From Syntrophales bacterium (lineage in GTDB: Bacteria; Desulfobacterota; Syntrophia; Syntrophales; UBA5619), in NCBI GenBank assembly GCA_028712015.1, contig JAQTRB010000115.1, positions 1 through 5,930 on the forward strand: a stretch of 5,930 nucleotides of DNA, read 5' to 3'. Shown here one piece after another: positions 1-5,927 of the stretch. How positions within the stretch are numbered: position 1 is the stretch's first letter; every line of letters starts with the position of its first letter. Under the pieces are notes generated by a model. The model was not told the origin of the DNA. It saw only the letters and a program-made list of their open reading frames with translations, and ran no database searches. A program made the position numbers and the translations under genes.

Positions 1-12
1 AGGAGTCTTCAT
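1..12 (-). CDS. possible 5' end of a further minus-strand gene (4 codons visible)
   Basis: On the minus strand an ATG at 12-10 opens a frame reading M-K-T-P to the window edge. It is preceded by GGAG (minus strand, 24-21) at a spacing of 8 bases, a plausible ribosome binding site. It lies 59 bases after the Nudix stop codon and on the same strand, so it could be the next gene of that operon. Four codons cannot identify a product, and the same bases can be read by chance on the other strand, so this is only a flag for the neighbouring sequence. Confidence 0.25.
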
Positions 13-71
13 GTCGGGAGCTCCGGGTTGAGATATGGAAAGCCCTGTTTGATGTCGGGCTATAGTAAGCA

Positions 72-977
72 TTATGGATGATTTCTGTCAAGAAAAAGGT
101 CCTCTGTTGCCGTCCGGGAATCAGGCTTCCCGGTGATGTAGTCGATTTGAAGTTTTTTCCGCACCATGCGTCCGTTCATCCATTCAGGGATGCGGTAGTC
201 CATGAGGATACCTAAAAACCCGACGATGATGTGGAAAGTAGCCCCCCAAAGAACCTCTTCGATACCGTCGGCGTCCGTATGGATCAGGCAGGGATATTGA
301 AGAGAGCTACGTCCGGATGGATCCGGTGCTTCGATTTGAATGCAACCGAAATGATCGTTTTGAAAAAAGGCGGACAGCGGGATTTCGACGATCTTTTCCA
401 CCTCGCGACTCAGACGCGGCATATCGGGAACTTCGACGAACCCGGCCAAGGGAAAGATGGTCCGCCGGAAAAGCGTTAGCCGATAAGAGGGAAGCGGGCC
501 TAGAAAGCGGACACGATTGGGGAATAGTCGAATCTCTTCCCAGGACTCACGAAGGGCGTTTGCCAGGAAAAGGGTGATGATCCGGAAGGAACATGATTGC
601 GGTCGATGGGCATAGGCGCGTGCCTTTCCGCGGAGAATACCGGAAGGATAAAAGATCAGAAAAAGCCTTAAAAGACGGTCCAAAACCGGATGGAGCATTC
701 CCCCCGGAAAGCTCAAATCGCCGGGCTGGGGAACACAGGAAGAGCGTTTGATCAACTGAAACACGAATTCTCCCTTTCCGACTACGGTTGATTCCCGGAA
801 AAGGAGAGTGAGAAGGACTCCGGCCGCCTGCCTGTGGTGATTCATTCTTCCCGTACCCAGGATTTTGCAAAAGGTTTCCGGAAAATCTGAAGGATGCGCG
901 CCCAGCTTATCGATAACGAAAGCGGGAAAGAGGGTCCGGTCCGAGAAGAGCGGCGGACAACGTGAAGTTTCGATCAT
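72..977 (-). CDS. Nudix hydrolase, CoA pyrophosphatase-like (NudL/YeaB type) with an insert in the Nudix box
   Basis: A 301-residue protein. Proteins of this family cleave the pyrophosphate of CoA or acyl-CoA to give 3',5'-ADP and (acyl-)4'-phosphopantetheine in a Mg/Mn-dependent reaction. Visible here is the CoA-Nudix lead-in, a beta strand VLLTLLFR (54-61) followed by PGDLSFPGG (85-93), then the second half of the Nudix box, RESWEEIRL (143-151). R143, E144, E147 and E148, the metal-binding set, are kept. Two things are odd. About 47 residues separate GG from the helix, where the classical box (GX5EX7REUXEEXGU) has about 13, and the box glycine is Arg150. I recall related deltaproteobacterial proteins with a similar insert, so this may be a subfamily trait. 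At 301 residues it is longer than typical NudL (about 190). The ATG overlaps the upstream hydrolase stop (ATGA), which fixes the start. Family assignment is good; substrate is inferred. Confidence 0.88.
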   Translation of the reverse strand: MIETSRCPPLFSDRTLFPAFVIDKLGAHPSDFPETFCKILGTGRMNHHRQAAGVLLTLLFRESTVVGKGEFVFQLIKRSSCVPQPGDLSFPGGMLHPVLDRLLRLFLIFYPSGILRGKARAYAHRPQSCSFRIITLFLANALRESWEEIRLFPNRVRFLGPLPSYRLTLFRRTIFPLAGFVEVPDMPRLSREVEKIVEIPLSAFFQNDHFGCIQIEAPDPSGRSSLQYPCLIHTDADGIEEVLWGATFHIIVGFLGILMDYRIPEWMNGRMVRKKLQIDYITGKPDSRTATEDLFLDRNHP

Positions 978-1954
978 CCATCTTCCTCGCGCCTGATGAT
1001 TTCAGCGATTTGTTTTTCATACCAGCAACCGCAGGGAAAAGGGTCCAGGAATCCGCAATGACCGCCGAAATCCTGGACGGAGATATTTAGATATTGACTC
1101 GATGGCAGTCGTCGAAAATCTTCAATCGGAACAACGGGATCATCCGCTGAAGTGATGATCGTCACCGGAAAGGCCAGGGAGGCAAGAGCTTTACCCGTTA
1201 AAGTATAATGGTTAAAATACTCGCGGTAATTTGAGAATTCCGGATACCAGGGCATGATGGCCTCGGTCAGCCCCATGCACGTTCTATGGTGAAGGATCTC
1301 GTCAAACCGATACAATTCAGGAAAACAGGCCTGTTTCCGTCGGAGTGACCTTTTCCATTTGCTCAGAAAATAGGCGCGGTAAATGGGCAGGCTTTTATCG
1401 ATGGCCAGCGTGGATTGTAACGGGTCGAGAGCGGGGCTGATCGCGAAGATTCGTCTTAGGTTGGCTATAGGACGGTCCGCTTGGCGAAGCGCGATTCTCA
1501 GTGCAAAATTTCCTCCCAGGGAAAACCCGATCAGATAACAAGGTTGAGCGGGAAGACGGCCGGCGATGCTTTCGACCGCCTGCGCCGTCTCCTCCGTCAA
1601 CGCGCCGTGAAAAAGTCCCCGGTTCAGATGATGGCTGTGTCCGTGGTCCCTCAAATTCAGGCGAAAGATGTCATATCCCCTTCGGAAAAAAAAACGCCCC
1701 GTAGAGAGGAGATACGTTGAATCGGAGCTTCCTTCCCAGCCGTGAATCAGTATGATCAGGCCCCGCGGCGACCGCCCCGTCTGCCGGGAGGTATAACCCA
1801 AGAGACGAATTTTGTTTACGACTTCCGTAATCACCTCCGTTGCCGCGGAGGCCATTTCGTTCTTTCCCCTTATCCTGGGACTCAGACTCCCGAAGATGGT
1901 TTGCAGGTGGGGGTTTCTGGCCCAACGGGAGGGAAGAAAACGCTGTTCAAGCAT
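974..1954 (-). CDS. YheT-family alpha/beta-fold hydrolase
   Basis: A 326-residue cytoplasmic alpha/beta hydrolase of the YheT/ABHD1-3-like group (AB hydrolase superfamily 4), putative esterases of mostly unknown substrate. The family hallmark RNPHLQTI is at 13-20. An HGWEGSS oxyanion-hole loop begins at 71, and RLNLRDHGHS (98-107) matches the conserved N-x-R-x-H-G segment. The nucleophile elbow is GFSLG (143-147) with Ser145, the acid is Asp271 or Asp272 in SADDPVVP, and the histidine is His299 in GGHCGF. The triad is therefore complete and the length is normal for the family. The start is supported by GGAG five bases before the ATG. It is the first gene of a two-gene unit: its TGA overlaps the Nudix ATG. 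It lies just past the tRNA-Met terminator with little room for its own promoter. A true physiological substrate cannot be told from sequence. Confidence 0.93.
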   Translation of the reverse strand: MLEQRFLPSRWARNPHLQTIFGSLSPRIRGKNEMASAATEVITEVVNKIRLLGYTSRQTGRSPRGLIILIHGWEGSSDSTYLLSTGRFFFRRGYDIFRLNLRDHGHSHHLNRGLFHGALTEETAQAVESIAGRLPAQPCYLIGFSLGGNFALRIALRQADRPIANLRRIFAISPALDPLQSTLAIDKSLPIYRAYFLSKWKRSLRRKQACFPELYRFDEILHHRTCMGLTEAIMPWYPEFSNYREYFNHYTLTGKALASLAFPVTIITSADDPVVPIEDFRRLPSSQYLNISVQDFGGHCGFLDPFPCGCWYEKQIAEIIRREEDG

Positions 1955-1959
1955 GGTCG

Positions 1960-1963
1960 CTCC
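1960..1963 (-). promoter_or_regulatory. ribosome binding site of the YheT-type hydrolase
   Basis: Minus-strand GGAG with a five-base spacer (CGACC) to the ATG at 1954. It decides the start of the hydrolase gene, since the only sequence further upstream is the tRNA terminator. Confidence 0.7.
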
Positions 1964-1977
1964 AATGGCGAATACAC

Positions 1978-2004
1978 AAAAGCCCGGTCCGGGACCGGGC
2001 TTTT
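1978..2004 (-). terminator. intrinsic terminator behind tRNA-Met
   Basis: A near-perfect palindrome: A-tract, stem GCCCGGT (1982-1988), five-base loop (1989-1993), stem ACCGGGC (1994-2000), then T-tract (2001-2004). On the minus strand it reads AAAA-GCCCGGT-loop-ACCGGGC-TTTT and begins 8 bases after the tRNA CCA end, the expected place for the tRNA terminator. It is symmetrical and could work in either direction, but no plus-strand gene ends here. The four-base T run is short, so some read-through into the hydrolase gene is plausible. Confidence 0.8.
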
Positions 2005-2012
2005 GTACTGAT

Positions 2013-2089
2013 TGGTGGCGGTGCAGGGAATCGAACCCCGGACACTACGGATATGAGCCGTATGCTCTAACCGGCTGAGCTACACCGCC
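2013..2089 (-). tRNA. tRNA-Met (anticodon CAU), probably elongator
   Basis: A complete 77-base tRNA on the minus strand. Acceptor stem GGCGGTG (2089-2083) pairs with CACCGCC (2023-2017), followed by discriminator A (2016) and an encoded CCA (2015-2013). The D arm has GCTC/GAGC. The anticodon stem TACGG/CCGTA encloses loop CTCATAT (2057-2051) with CAT at 2055-2053. The T arm is CGGGG-TTCGATT-CCCTG. The first base pair is G-C; bacterial initiator tRNAs have a mismatched 1-72 position, so this is not initiator tRNA. A CAU anticodon can also belong to tRNA-Ile2 (lysidine-modified). The whole sequence resembles elongator tRNA-Met of Geobacter-type bacteria as I remember them, so elongator Met is favoured. 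Confidence 0.96.
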
Positions 2090-2169
2090 TGGTCAAACCG
2101 TTTGTATCGAACGGCGGTCACAATCATCGTTTTTCTTTGCCGCCTCTGTCTTTCGTCAAGGCTGGAACC

Positions 2170-2196
2170 TCTATAACAGTTTATGACCATTGTCAA
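2170..2196 (-). promoter_or_regulatory. candidate promoter for tRNA-Met with overlapping palindrome
   Basis: Minus strand: perfect -35 TTGACA (2196-2191), a 15-base spacer (shorter than the usual 16-18) and TATAGA (2175-2170). It lies about 80 bases upstream of the mature tRNA 5' end and just after the stop codon of the FG-GAP gene, leaving room for a short 5' leader to be removed by RNase P. The -35 is inside TTGACAATGGTCAT (2196-2183), an imperfect TTGA-N6-TCAA element. The rest of the 2090-2202 gap holds only a 5-bp hairpin (2098-2114) and no ORF I can support. Confidence 0.42.
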
Positions 2197-2202
2197 CCTC
2201 TT

Positions 2203-3903
2203 CTATTCGGCTTTCAGATCATAGGCGACGATCACGCTTCTATCCCTGATGGCGCCGCCGGTGGAGAGGACCAGAGCCAGAACCACCTCATTTTCTCCGT
2301 CGTTGTCGATATCCTTGAACTGATAATCGGCCACATAGCCGTTGATTTTCTTGGTTCGCCAGTTCTCGACCATTCCCAGTCCGTCCCATTCCAGATTGTA
2401 AACCTCCGCGGAAGTGAAAAGTTTGATGCGTTGCAATATGCGGGCGGAGGATGATAGGTTCTTTACGATGATGATCTCCCGCTTGCCATCGCCATTTGTA
2501 TCGTATGTCAGAATCCGGAGATTGATATATGTATTTTCGTTAGCGTCCTCCGCTTTATTGTCCGAGGGATTGCCTATGGGTTCAATCACGGTGTTGCTGC
2601 CGCCGAAGACATCATCGCTTTTCCAGATCAATTCATTGCTGCCGCCGAAGACTGCAACCTTGGATAGTGGTTTATCCGTCTGTTCATAAATGTAGAGATA
2701 ATCGGATTCGCTCAACGTGACGATTCTCTCGGAACCGCTCGAGCCGATCTTATCCATCGTCAGTCCATAGACGGAGAGTCCAAGGGGGATCCTCATCTTC
2801 CTTCCTTCCCGGTATTCGCCGCTCTGCCAGACGATTTCATGGATCTGCGTCTCAAAGGGTTTATCAATGCCTCTCCTCTGACCCAGAAGAACGGGGACGC
2901 CCGAGCTGTTGTTGATCACCCGCATAAACCAGGGAATAGCGGATGCGATTGTCACGAATTTGTCATTTTGGAATTCAACGACAAAGGAATTGACTTGCAT
3001 GCCTCTGTAGCTTGAGATGATGATTTCCGGAACTCCGTTCCCGTTGATGTCGGCGACATCGAGACTGACATAATTATCATAGCTCTTCCCGGAGATCTCT
3101 TCGATCATCCGGAAGGCATTATCCTTTTTTTGGTAAATGAATAGGTTGTTCGGATCGATAATTATGGTTTCCTTGAGGCCATCCCTGTTAACATCGCCGA
3201 TATCCATTCCCCTGAATTCATTTGAGAATTCCTGGCTTTTCCAAAATGTTTTCCGGTTAAGCGGCTGCGCCGCGTTGATGAAATCGGGATTGATGGAGGA
3301 GGTGAACGTTCCCTTGCGACCGCCCCTCATTCCGGAAATGATCTCGGCTTCCCGGGAGGTCTGAACGGAAGACTGGCGAGAGACGACGATTTCTTTCGGA
3401 AGGGATGGGGATGCGATCGTTTGGGGAAGACCGCCCAGAATATGGGTGGTGATTTGCTGTGCAAAGTCGTTGATTTTAGGTATGACTTCATCCATCGTGG
3501 GACATTGGGCAAAGACGTTTACGACGGTTTTCCCGGCCATGACATCGACCAATTTCCCGTCGATGCTGAGACTGTTGCCGATCTTGGTGATGCTGCCCCA
3601 GACCAGGAAATCCGCATTCAGTTTCTTTCCCAACGCATCGATATGGGATGCCGAAAGACCCTGGACAGCATTGTCCGGAAGCGCTTCTCGGACCGATTCC
3701 TTTGCGATAACCTCGATCTTCTCATTTCCCGATATCCGGGATGTGAGCATTTCTCCGATTCCCTGACGGACATATTCGATGTTTTCCGCGCTGTGAACCG
3801 CAAAGGGTAAAACGGCAACGCTGCTTTTCTCCTTTGCCCATAGAGGTTGAAACGAAAAGATCAGAAACAAAAGGCCTGCAATCCATCTGCATGTCGTTGT
3901 CAT
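2203..3903 (-). CDS. exported FG-GAP/VCBS repeat protein with TolB/CsgG-like N-terminal domain
   Basis: From the preferred start the protein is 566 residues. Residues 1-23 look like a signal peptide: one Arg, hydrophobic core IAGLLFLIFSF, end LWA, no lipobox Cys, so probably periplasmic or surface. Residues about 28-158 resemble the TolB N-terminal/CsgG/FlgO-like fold: VAVLPF start, a RQGIGEMLTSRI helix, and a GSITKIGNSLSIDGKLVDV strand pair near 103-121. After a linker, four FG-GAP-type calcium-binding-like loops follow: GDVNRDG (236), ADINGNG (284), YDTNGDG (467) and KDIDNDG (530). Each is followed by an E-x-x-hydrophobic strand, as in beta-propeller/integrin-like blades. Function is unknown; a structural or binding role at the envelope is inferred. 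An in-frame ATG at 3960 with AGGA four bases upstream would add 19 residues. I prefer 3903 because those residues are acidic, come partly from a hexamer repeat (EWEWGW), and give a poor signal peptide; the candidate promoter would also start transcription too close to 3960. Confidence 0.88.
   Translation of the reverse strand: MTTTCRWIAGLLFLIFSFQPLWAKEKSSVAVLPFAVHSAENIEYVRQGIGEMLTSRISGNEKIEVIAKESVREALPDNAVQGLSASHIDALGKKLNADFLVWGSITKIGNSLSIDGKLVDVMAGKTVVNVFAQCPTMDEVIPKINDFAQQITTHILGGLPQTIASPSLPKEIVVSRQSSVQTSREAEIISGMRGGRKGTFTSSINPDFINAAQPLNRKTFWKSQEFSNEFRGMDIGDVNRDGLKETIIIDPNNLFIYQKKDNAFRMIEEISGKSYDNYVSLDVADINGNGVPEIIISSYRGMQVNSFVVEFQNDKFVTIASAIPWFMRVINNSSGVPVLLGQRRGIDKPFETQIHEIVWQSGEYREGRKMRIPLGLSVYGLTMDKIGSSGSERIVTLSESDYLYIYEQTDKPLSKVAVFGGSNELIWKSDDVFGGSNTVIEPIGNPSDNKAEDANENTYINLRILTYDTNGDGKREIIIVKNLSSSARILQRIKLFTSAEVYNLEWDGLGMVENWRTKKINGYVADYQFKDIDNDGENEVVLALVLSTGGAIRDRSVIVAYDLKAE
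2594..2652 (-). repeat. two identical 17-base copies within the FG-GAP gene
   Basis: The 17 bases at 2594-2610 recur exactly at 2636-2652, offset 42 bases (14 codons), in frame. Both encode V-F-G-G-S-N, giving the doubled residues 418-423 and 432-437. It may be a small tandem duplication within a propeller strand or conserved repeat-strand geometry with shared codons. Confidence 0.7.
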
Positions 3904-3906
3904 TCT

Positions 3907-3924
3907 CCATCCCCATTCCCATTC
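3907..3924 (-). repeat. short hexamer tandem repeat upstream of the FG-GAP start
   Basis: Minus strand reads GAATGG-GAATGG-GGATGG, three 6-base units (third with one change), ending 3 bases before the ATG at 3903. If translated from 3960 it encodes E-W-E-W-G-W. It supplies the G-rich stretch that may serve as ribosome binding site for the 3903 start (GGGG seven bases before ATG). Confidence 0.6.
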
Positions 3925-3973
3925 AGAATTGTTACCTATCCGCAATGATATTTCTAACATGACTTCCTACAGA

Positions 3974-4003
3974 ATTCAACGGATCATTTTTGACACCGGT
4001 CAA
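3974..4003 (-). promoter_or_regulatory. candidate promoter with FNR-like palindrome upstream of the FG-GAP gene
   Basis: Minus strand: TTGACC (4003-3998), an 18-base spacer, TTGAAT (3979-3974, 4 of 6 matches to the -10 consensus). The -35 is the left arm of the palindrome TTGACCGGTGTCAA (4003-3990), of the form TTGA-N6-TCAA, which has the layout of a CRP/FNR-family site (FNR consensus TTGAT-N4-ATCAA). GTGTCAA occurs again at 4022-4016. A factor bound here would cover the -35 and act as a repressor. No terminator hairpin follows the upstream gene in 3961-4025, so cotranscription with it is also possible. Confidence 0.33.
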
Positions 4004-4025
4004 GTCTATTTTCATTTGACACTGA

Positions 4026-5927
4026 TCATTTCTTGTCCTTCTGAGCGCTGGAACCCGATGCTTCCGGGTCCTCAAAGGGAATGCTCAGGTTGTAGATTCC
4101 ATATTCCATCACGGCGCGGATCGGGAAGGGCGCCTTTTCAAAGACCTTCAGCATCGCCTTGTTGTCGGCGATCACATCCGCCGTGAACCCTTCGATTCCC
4201 TTTTTACGTGCGATACCGATCAGCATCTCAAATAGGAAAGAGGCAATTCCCCGTCCCTGAAATGTTTCATCGACGACAAAGGCTACATCTGCGAAAGGTC
4301 GATCATGATGGCGAACATAACGGCCCTCGCAAATGACCCGTTCCGCGCCCGATTCTGTGATGGTTCCCACAATAGACATGATTCGTTGATAATCGACATT
4401 CACATACTCCTGCATTTTGCGGTGGGGCATCGATTTTATCGCGCTGAAGTAGCGATAATAAACGGCGTTGTCCGAAAAACGGTAGAAAAGCTTGCGCATC
4501 TCCTCTTCATCGGAAGGTTTGATGGCCCGAAAACGGACGTTTAGCCCTCCGGGGAAGTTGTGTTTGCAAGAGAGTCTGTCCGGATACAGGGAGCCGGAGT
4601 CGGGCAGGTAGATCTGGTCCGCGTAGAGAATTTTTGCGTTTTTCGCCTGCCTGATGAGTTCTTCACGGTCGTCCGGATGGGCGATATCGATCAGTGCCTG
4701 GGCGCGCTCGCGGACCGTCCGACCGATCATCGATGCGATGCCGTATTCCGTGATGATCAGATCCAGAGATTCACGATTCGTGAACTGATTCGGAAAATCT
4801 TCTACCGAGAGGAGGATGTTGCCCCGGCCCTGCAGGTTGCGGCTGGGAAGCGCGAAGATGGTCCGGCCTCCGCGAGAATGTTCCGCGCCGGCGAAGAACT
4901 CCTGAGCTTGTCCCGGTCCGGGGGTAACATTGCCCTTTCCGATGTGCAAAGCGATTCCCCCCGTCAAGTCAACCTTGCGGGCGGGAAGGATAGCGATCAT
5001 CTTGTCGTTGAAACTGATCCGCAGGTGATCGGAAACGACGTCGATGCCCTGAAACTCGACCAGAGGGTTGCGGTGCAGCCATTGCATCAGCTCAGGTGTT
5101 CCCTGGGCATAGGCCGTCAGCGATTTATCGCGGAAGTAGTTTTTCCTCCGGTTGTTGACCGCGCCACATTTGATCAAATCCATCAGCGGATCAGTAAAGA
5201 AATAGGTATGAATTCCCAGGTTGCGCTTGCGGGCGAGGTGACGGCCAAGCGCCTCAAAAAGGGCGCCCGAGTAAAAAGAGATGCAACTGCCGTCCTCAAC
5301 CATGGAGGCCACATTGGCGGCCACCTTGTCGATCACGTCATCGACGGGCCAACGCGGAAAGTAGATCGGGGGTTCCGTCCCTCGGACCAGGTAATTGAAA
5401 TCATCCACATGGACGAAGGTGTTGCCCATGGTTCGCGGCAAGCTGCTGTTGATCTCTCCGATGACGATGGAGGCCCGTTCCATCGCATACTTTGCAACAT
5501 CGACCGATACCCCCAAGCTGGCATAGCCGGCCTTGTCCGGAGGGGTGATCTGAACAAAAGCGACATCGACACGGATCGCTCCCGATTCCACCAGACGGGG
5601 TATTCTTGAAAATCGGCAAGGGATCATATCCACGGAGCCGGAGGTGATCGCATCGCTCGCCAACCAACCCGCGAAGAACGTTTTCAGCCTGTATTTGTGA
5701 TCATGGGCGGTGTTCCGAAACGCGATGGCGTCGCCCAGACTGACAATCTGAACAAGTTCCAGATCGGTCAAGTTGCTCAGATCCGACGTGGTCAACCATT
5801 TCACCAGGGTCCGGGGTTCGGCGACACCCGTTCCGAGGAAGATACTCATTCCGGGTTCGATCCGCGACAGGAATACGTCGGGGGAAACGATCCTCTTCTC
5901 CCATCCGGAATCAACATCATCAAACAT
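4026..5927 (-). CDS. acetyl-CoA hydrolase/transferase-family domain fused to GNAT N-acetyltransferase
   Basis: A 633-residue two-domain protein. Residues about 10-455 follow the class I CoA-transferase (4-hydroxybutyrate CoA-transferase/acetyl-CoA hydrolase) pattern from end to end: LGTGVAEP (31-38), a second-half core DGSCISFYSGALFEAL (212-227), GIHTYFFTD (238-246), KVDLTGG (318-324), PGPGQAQEFFAGA (336-348), GGRTIFALPS (353-362) and TEYGIASMIGRTVRERAQAL (393-412). Residues about 464-615 are a GNAT acetyltransferase, with the acetyl-CoA pyrophosphate loop QGRGIA (557-562) after strand VAFVVD. Against the canonical family (GIGxIPxAV...GIHTEMFSD as I recall it), the catalytic Glu is Tyr242 and the glycine-rich loop reads FYSGALFEAL, so the transferase half may be inactive. 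A protein or small-molecule acetyltransferase controlled by CoA-ligand binding is inferred. The ATG is 3 bases from the window end, so a slightly earlier start and its ribosome site cannot be excluded. The C-terminal tail is polar (SGSSAQKDKK). Confidence 0.92.
   Translation of the reverse strand: MFDDVDSGWEKRIVSPDVFLSRIEPGMSIFLGTGVAEPRTLVKWLTTSDLSNLTDLELVQIVSLGDAIAFRNTAHDHKYRLKTFFAGWLASDAITSGSVDMIPCRFSRIPRLVESGAIRVDVAFVQITPPDKAGYASLGVSVDVAKYAMERASIVIGEINSSLPRTMGNTFVHVDDFNYLVRGTEPPIYFPRWPVDDVIDKVAANVASMVEDGSCISFYSGALFEALGRHLARKRNLGIHTYFFTDPLMDLIKCGAVNNRRKNYFRDKSLTAYAQGTPELMQWLHRNPLVEFQGIDVVSDHLRISFNDKMIAILPARKVDLTGGIALHIGKGNVTPGPGQAQEFFAGAEHSRGGRTIFALPSRNLQGRGNILLSVEDFPNQFTNRESLDLIITEYGIASMIGRTVRERAQALIDIAHPDDREELIRQAKNAKILYADQIYLPDSGSLYPDRLSCKHNFPGGLNVRFRAIKPSDEEEMRKLFYRFSDNAVYYRYFSAIKSMPHRKMQEYVNVDYQRIMSIVGTITESGAERVICEGRYVRHHDRPFADVAFVVDETFQGRGIASFLFEMLIGIARKKGIEGFTADVIADNKAMLKVFEKAPFPIRAVMEYGIYNLSIPFEDPEASGSSAQKDKK

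Noticed and set aside
1..31. Plus-strand AGGAG followed by ATG at 11-13
   Set aside because: The frame stops after six codons (MSGAPG) and matches nothing; it is the accidental complement of the minus-strand site at position 12.
41..61. Possible terminator hairpin after the Nudix gene (AGCCC, 11-base loop, GGGCT on the minus strand)
   Set aside because: Only five base pairs with a large loop and a T run of three; too weak to call a terminator.
1742..2078. Plus-strand frames running across the tRNA (ending in text like CRESNPGHYGYEP or GAGNRTPDTTDM)
   Set aside because: These are the well-known spurious translations of the antisense strand of a tRNA gene, joined to antisense of the hydrolase.
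2098..2114. Hairpin CCGTT/AACGG just upstream of the tRNA
   Set aside because: A five-pair stem with a seven-base loop in the tRNA leader; it could occur by chance and has no T run or known role.
3421..3810. Plus-strand frame of 129 codons opposite the FG-GAP gene
   Set aside because: It is antisense to the conserved TolB/CsgG-like domain, lacks domain signature, and is explained by the minus-strand gene.
4560..5609. Long plus-strand open frame of 349 codons opposite the CoA-transferase gene
   Set aside because: It is antisense to a well-conserved gene whose own frame explains the bases. Its translation has no recognisable domain and no clear ribosome site, as is usual for frames opposite GC-biased codons.
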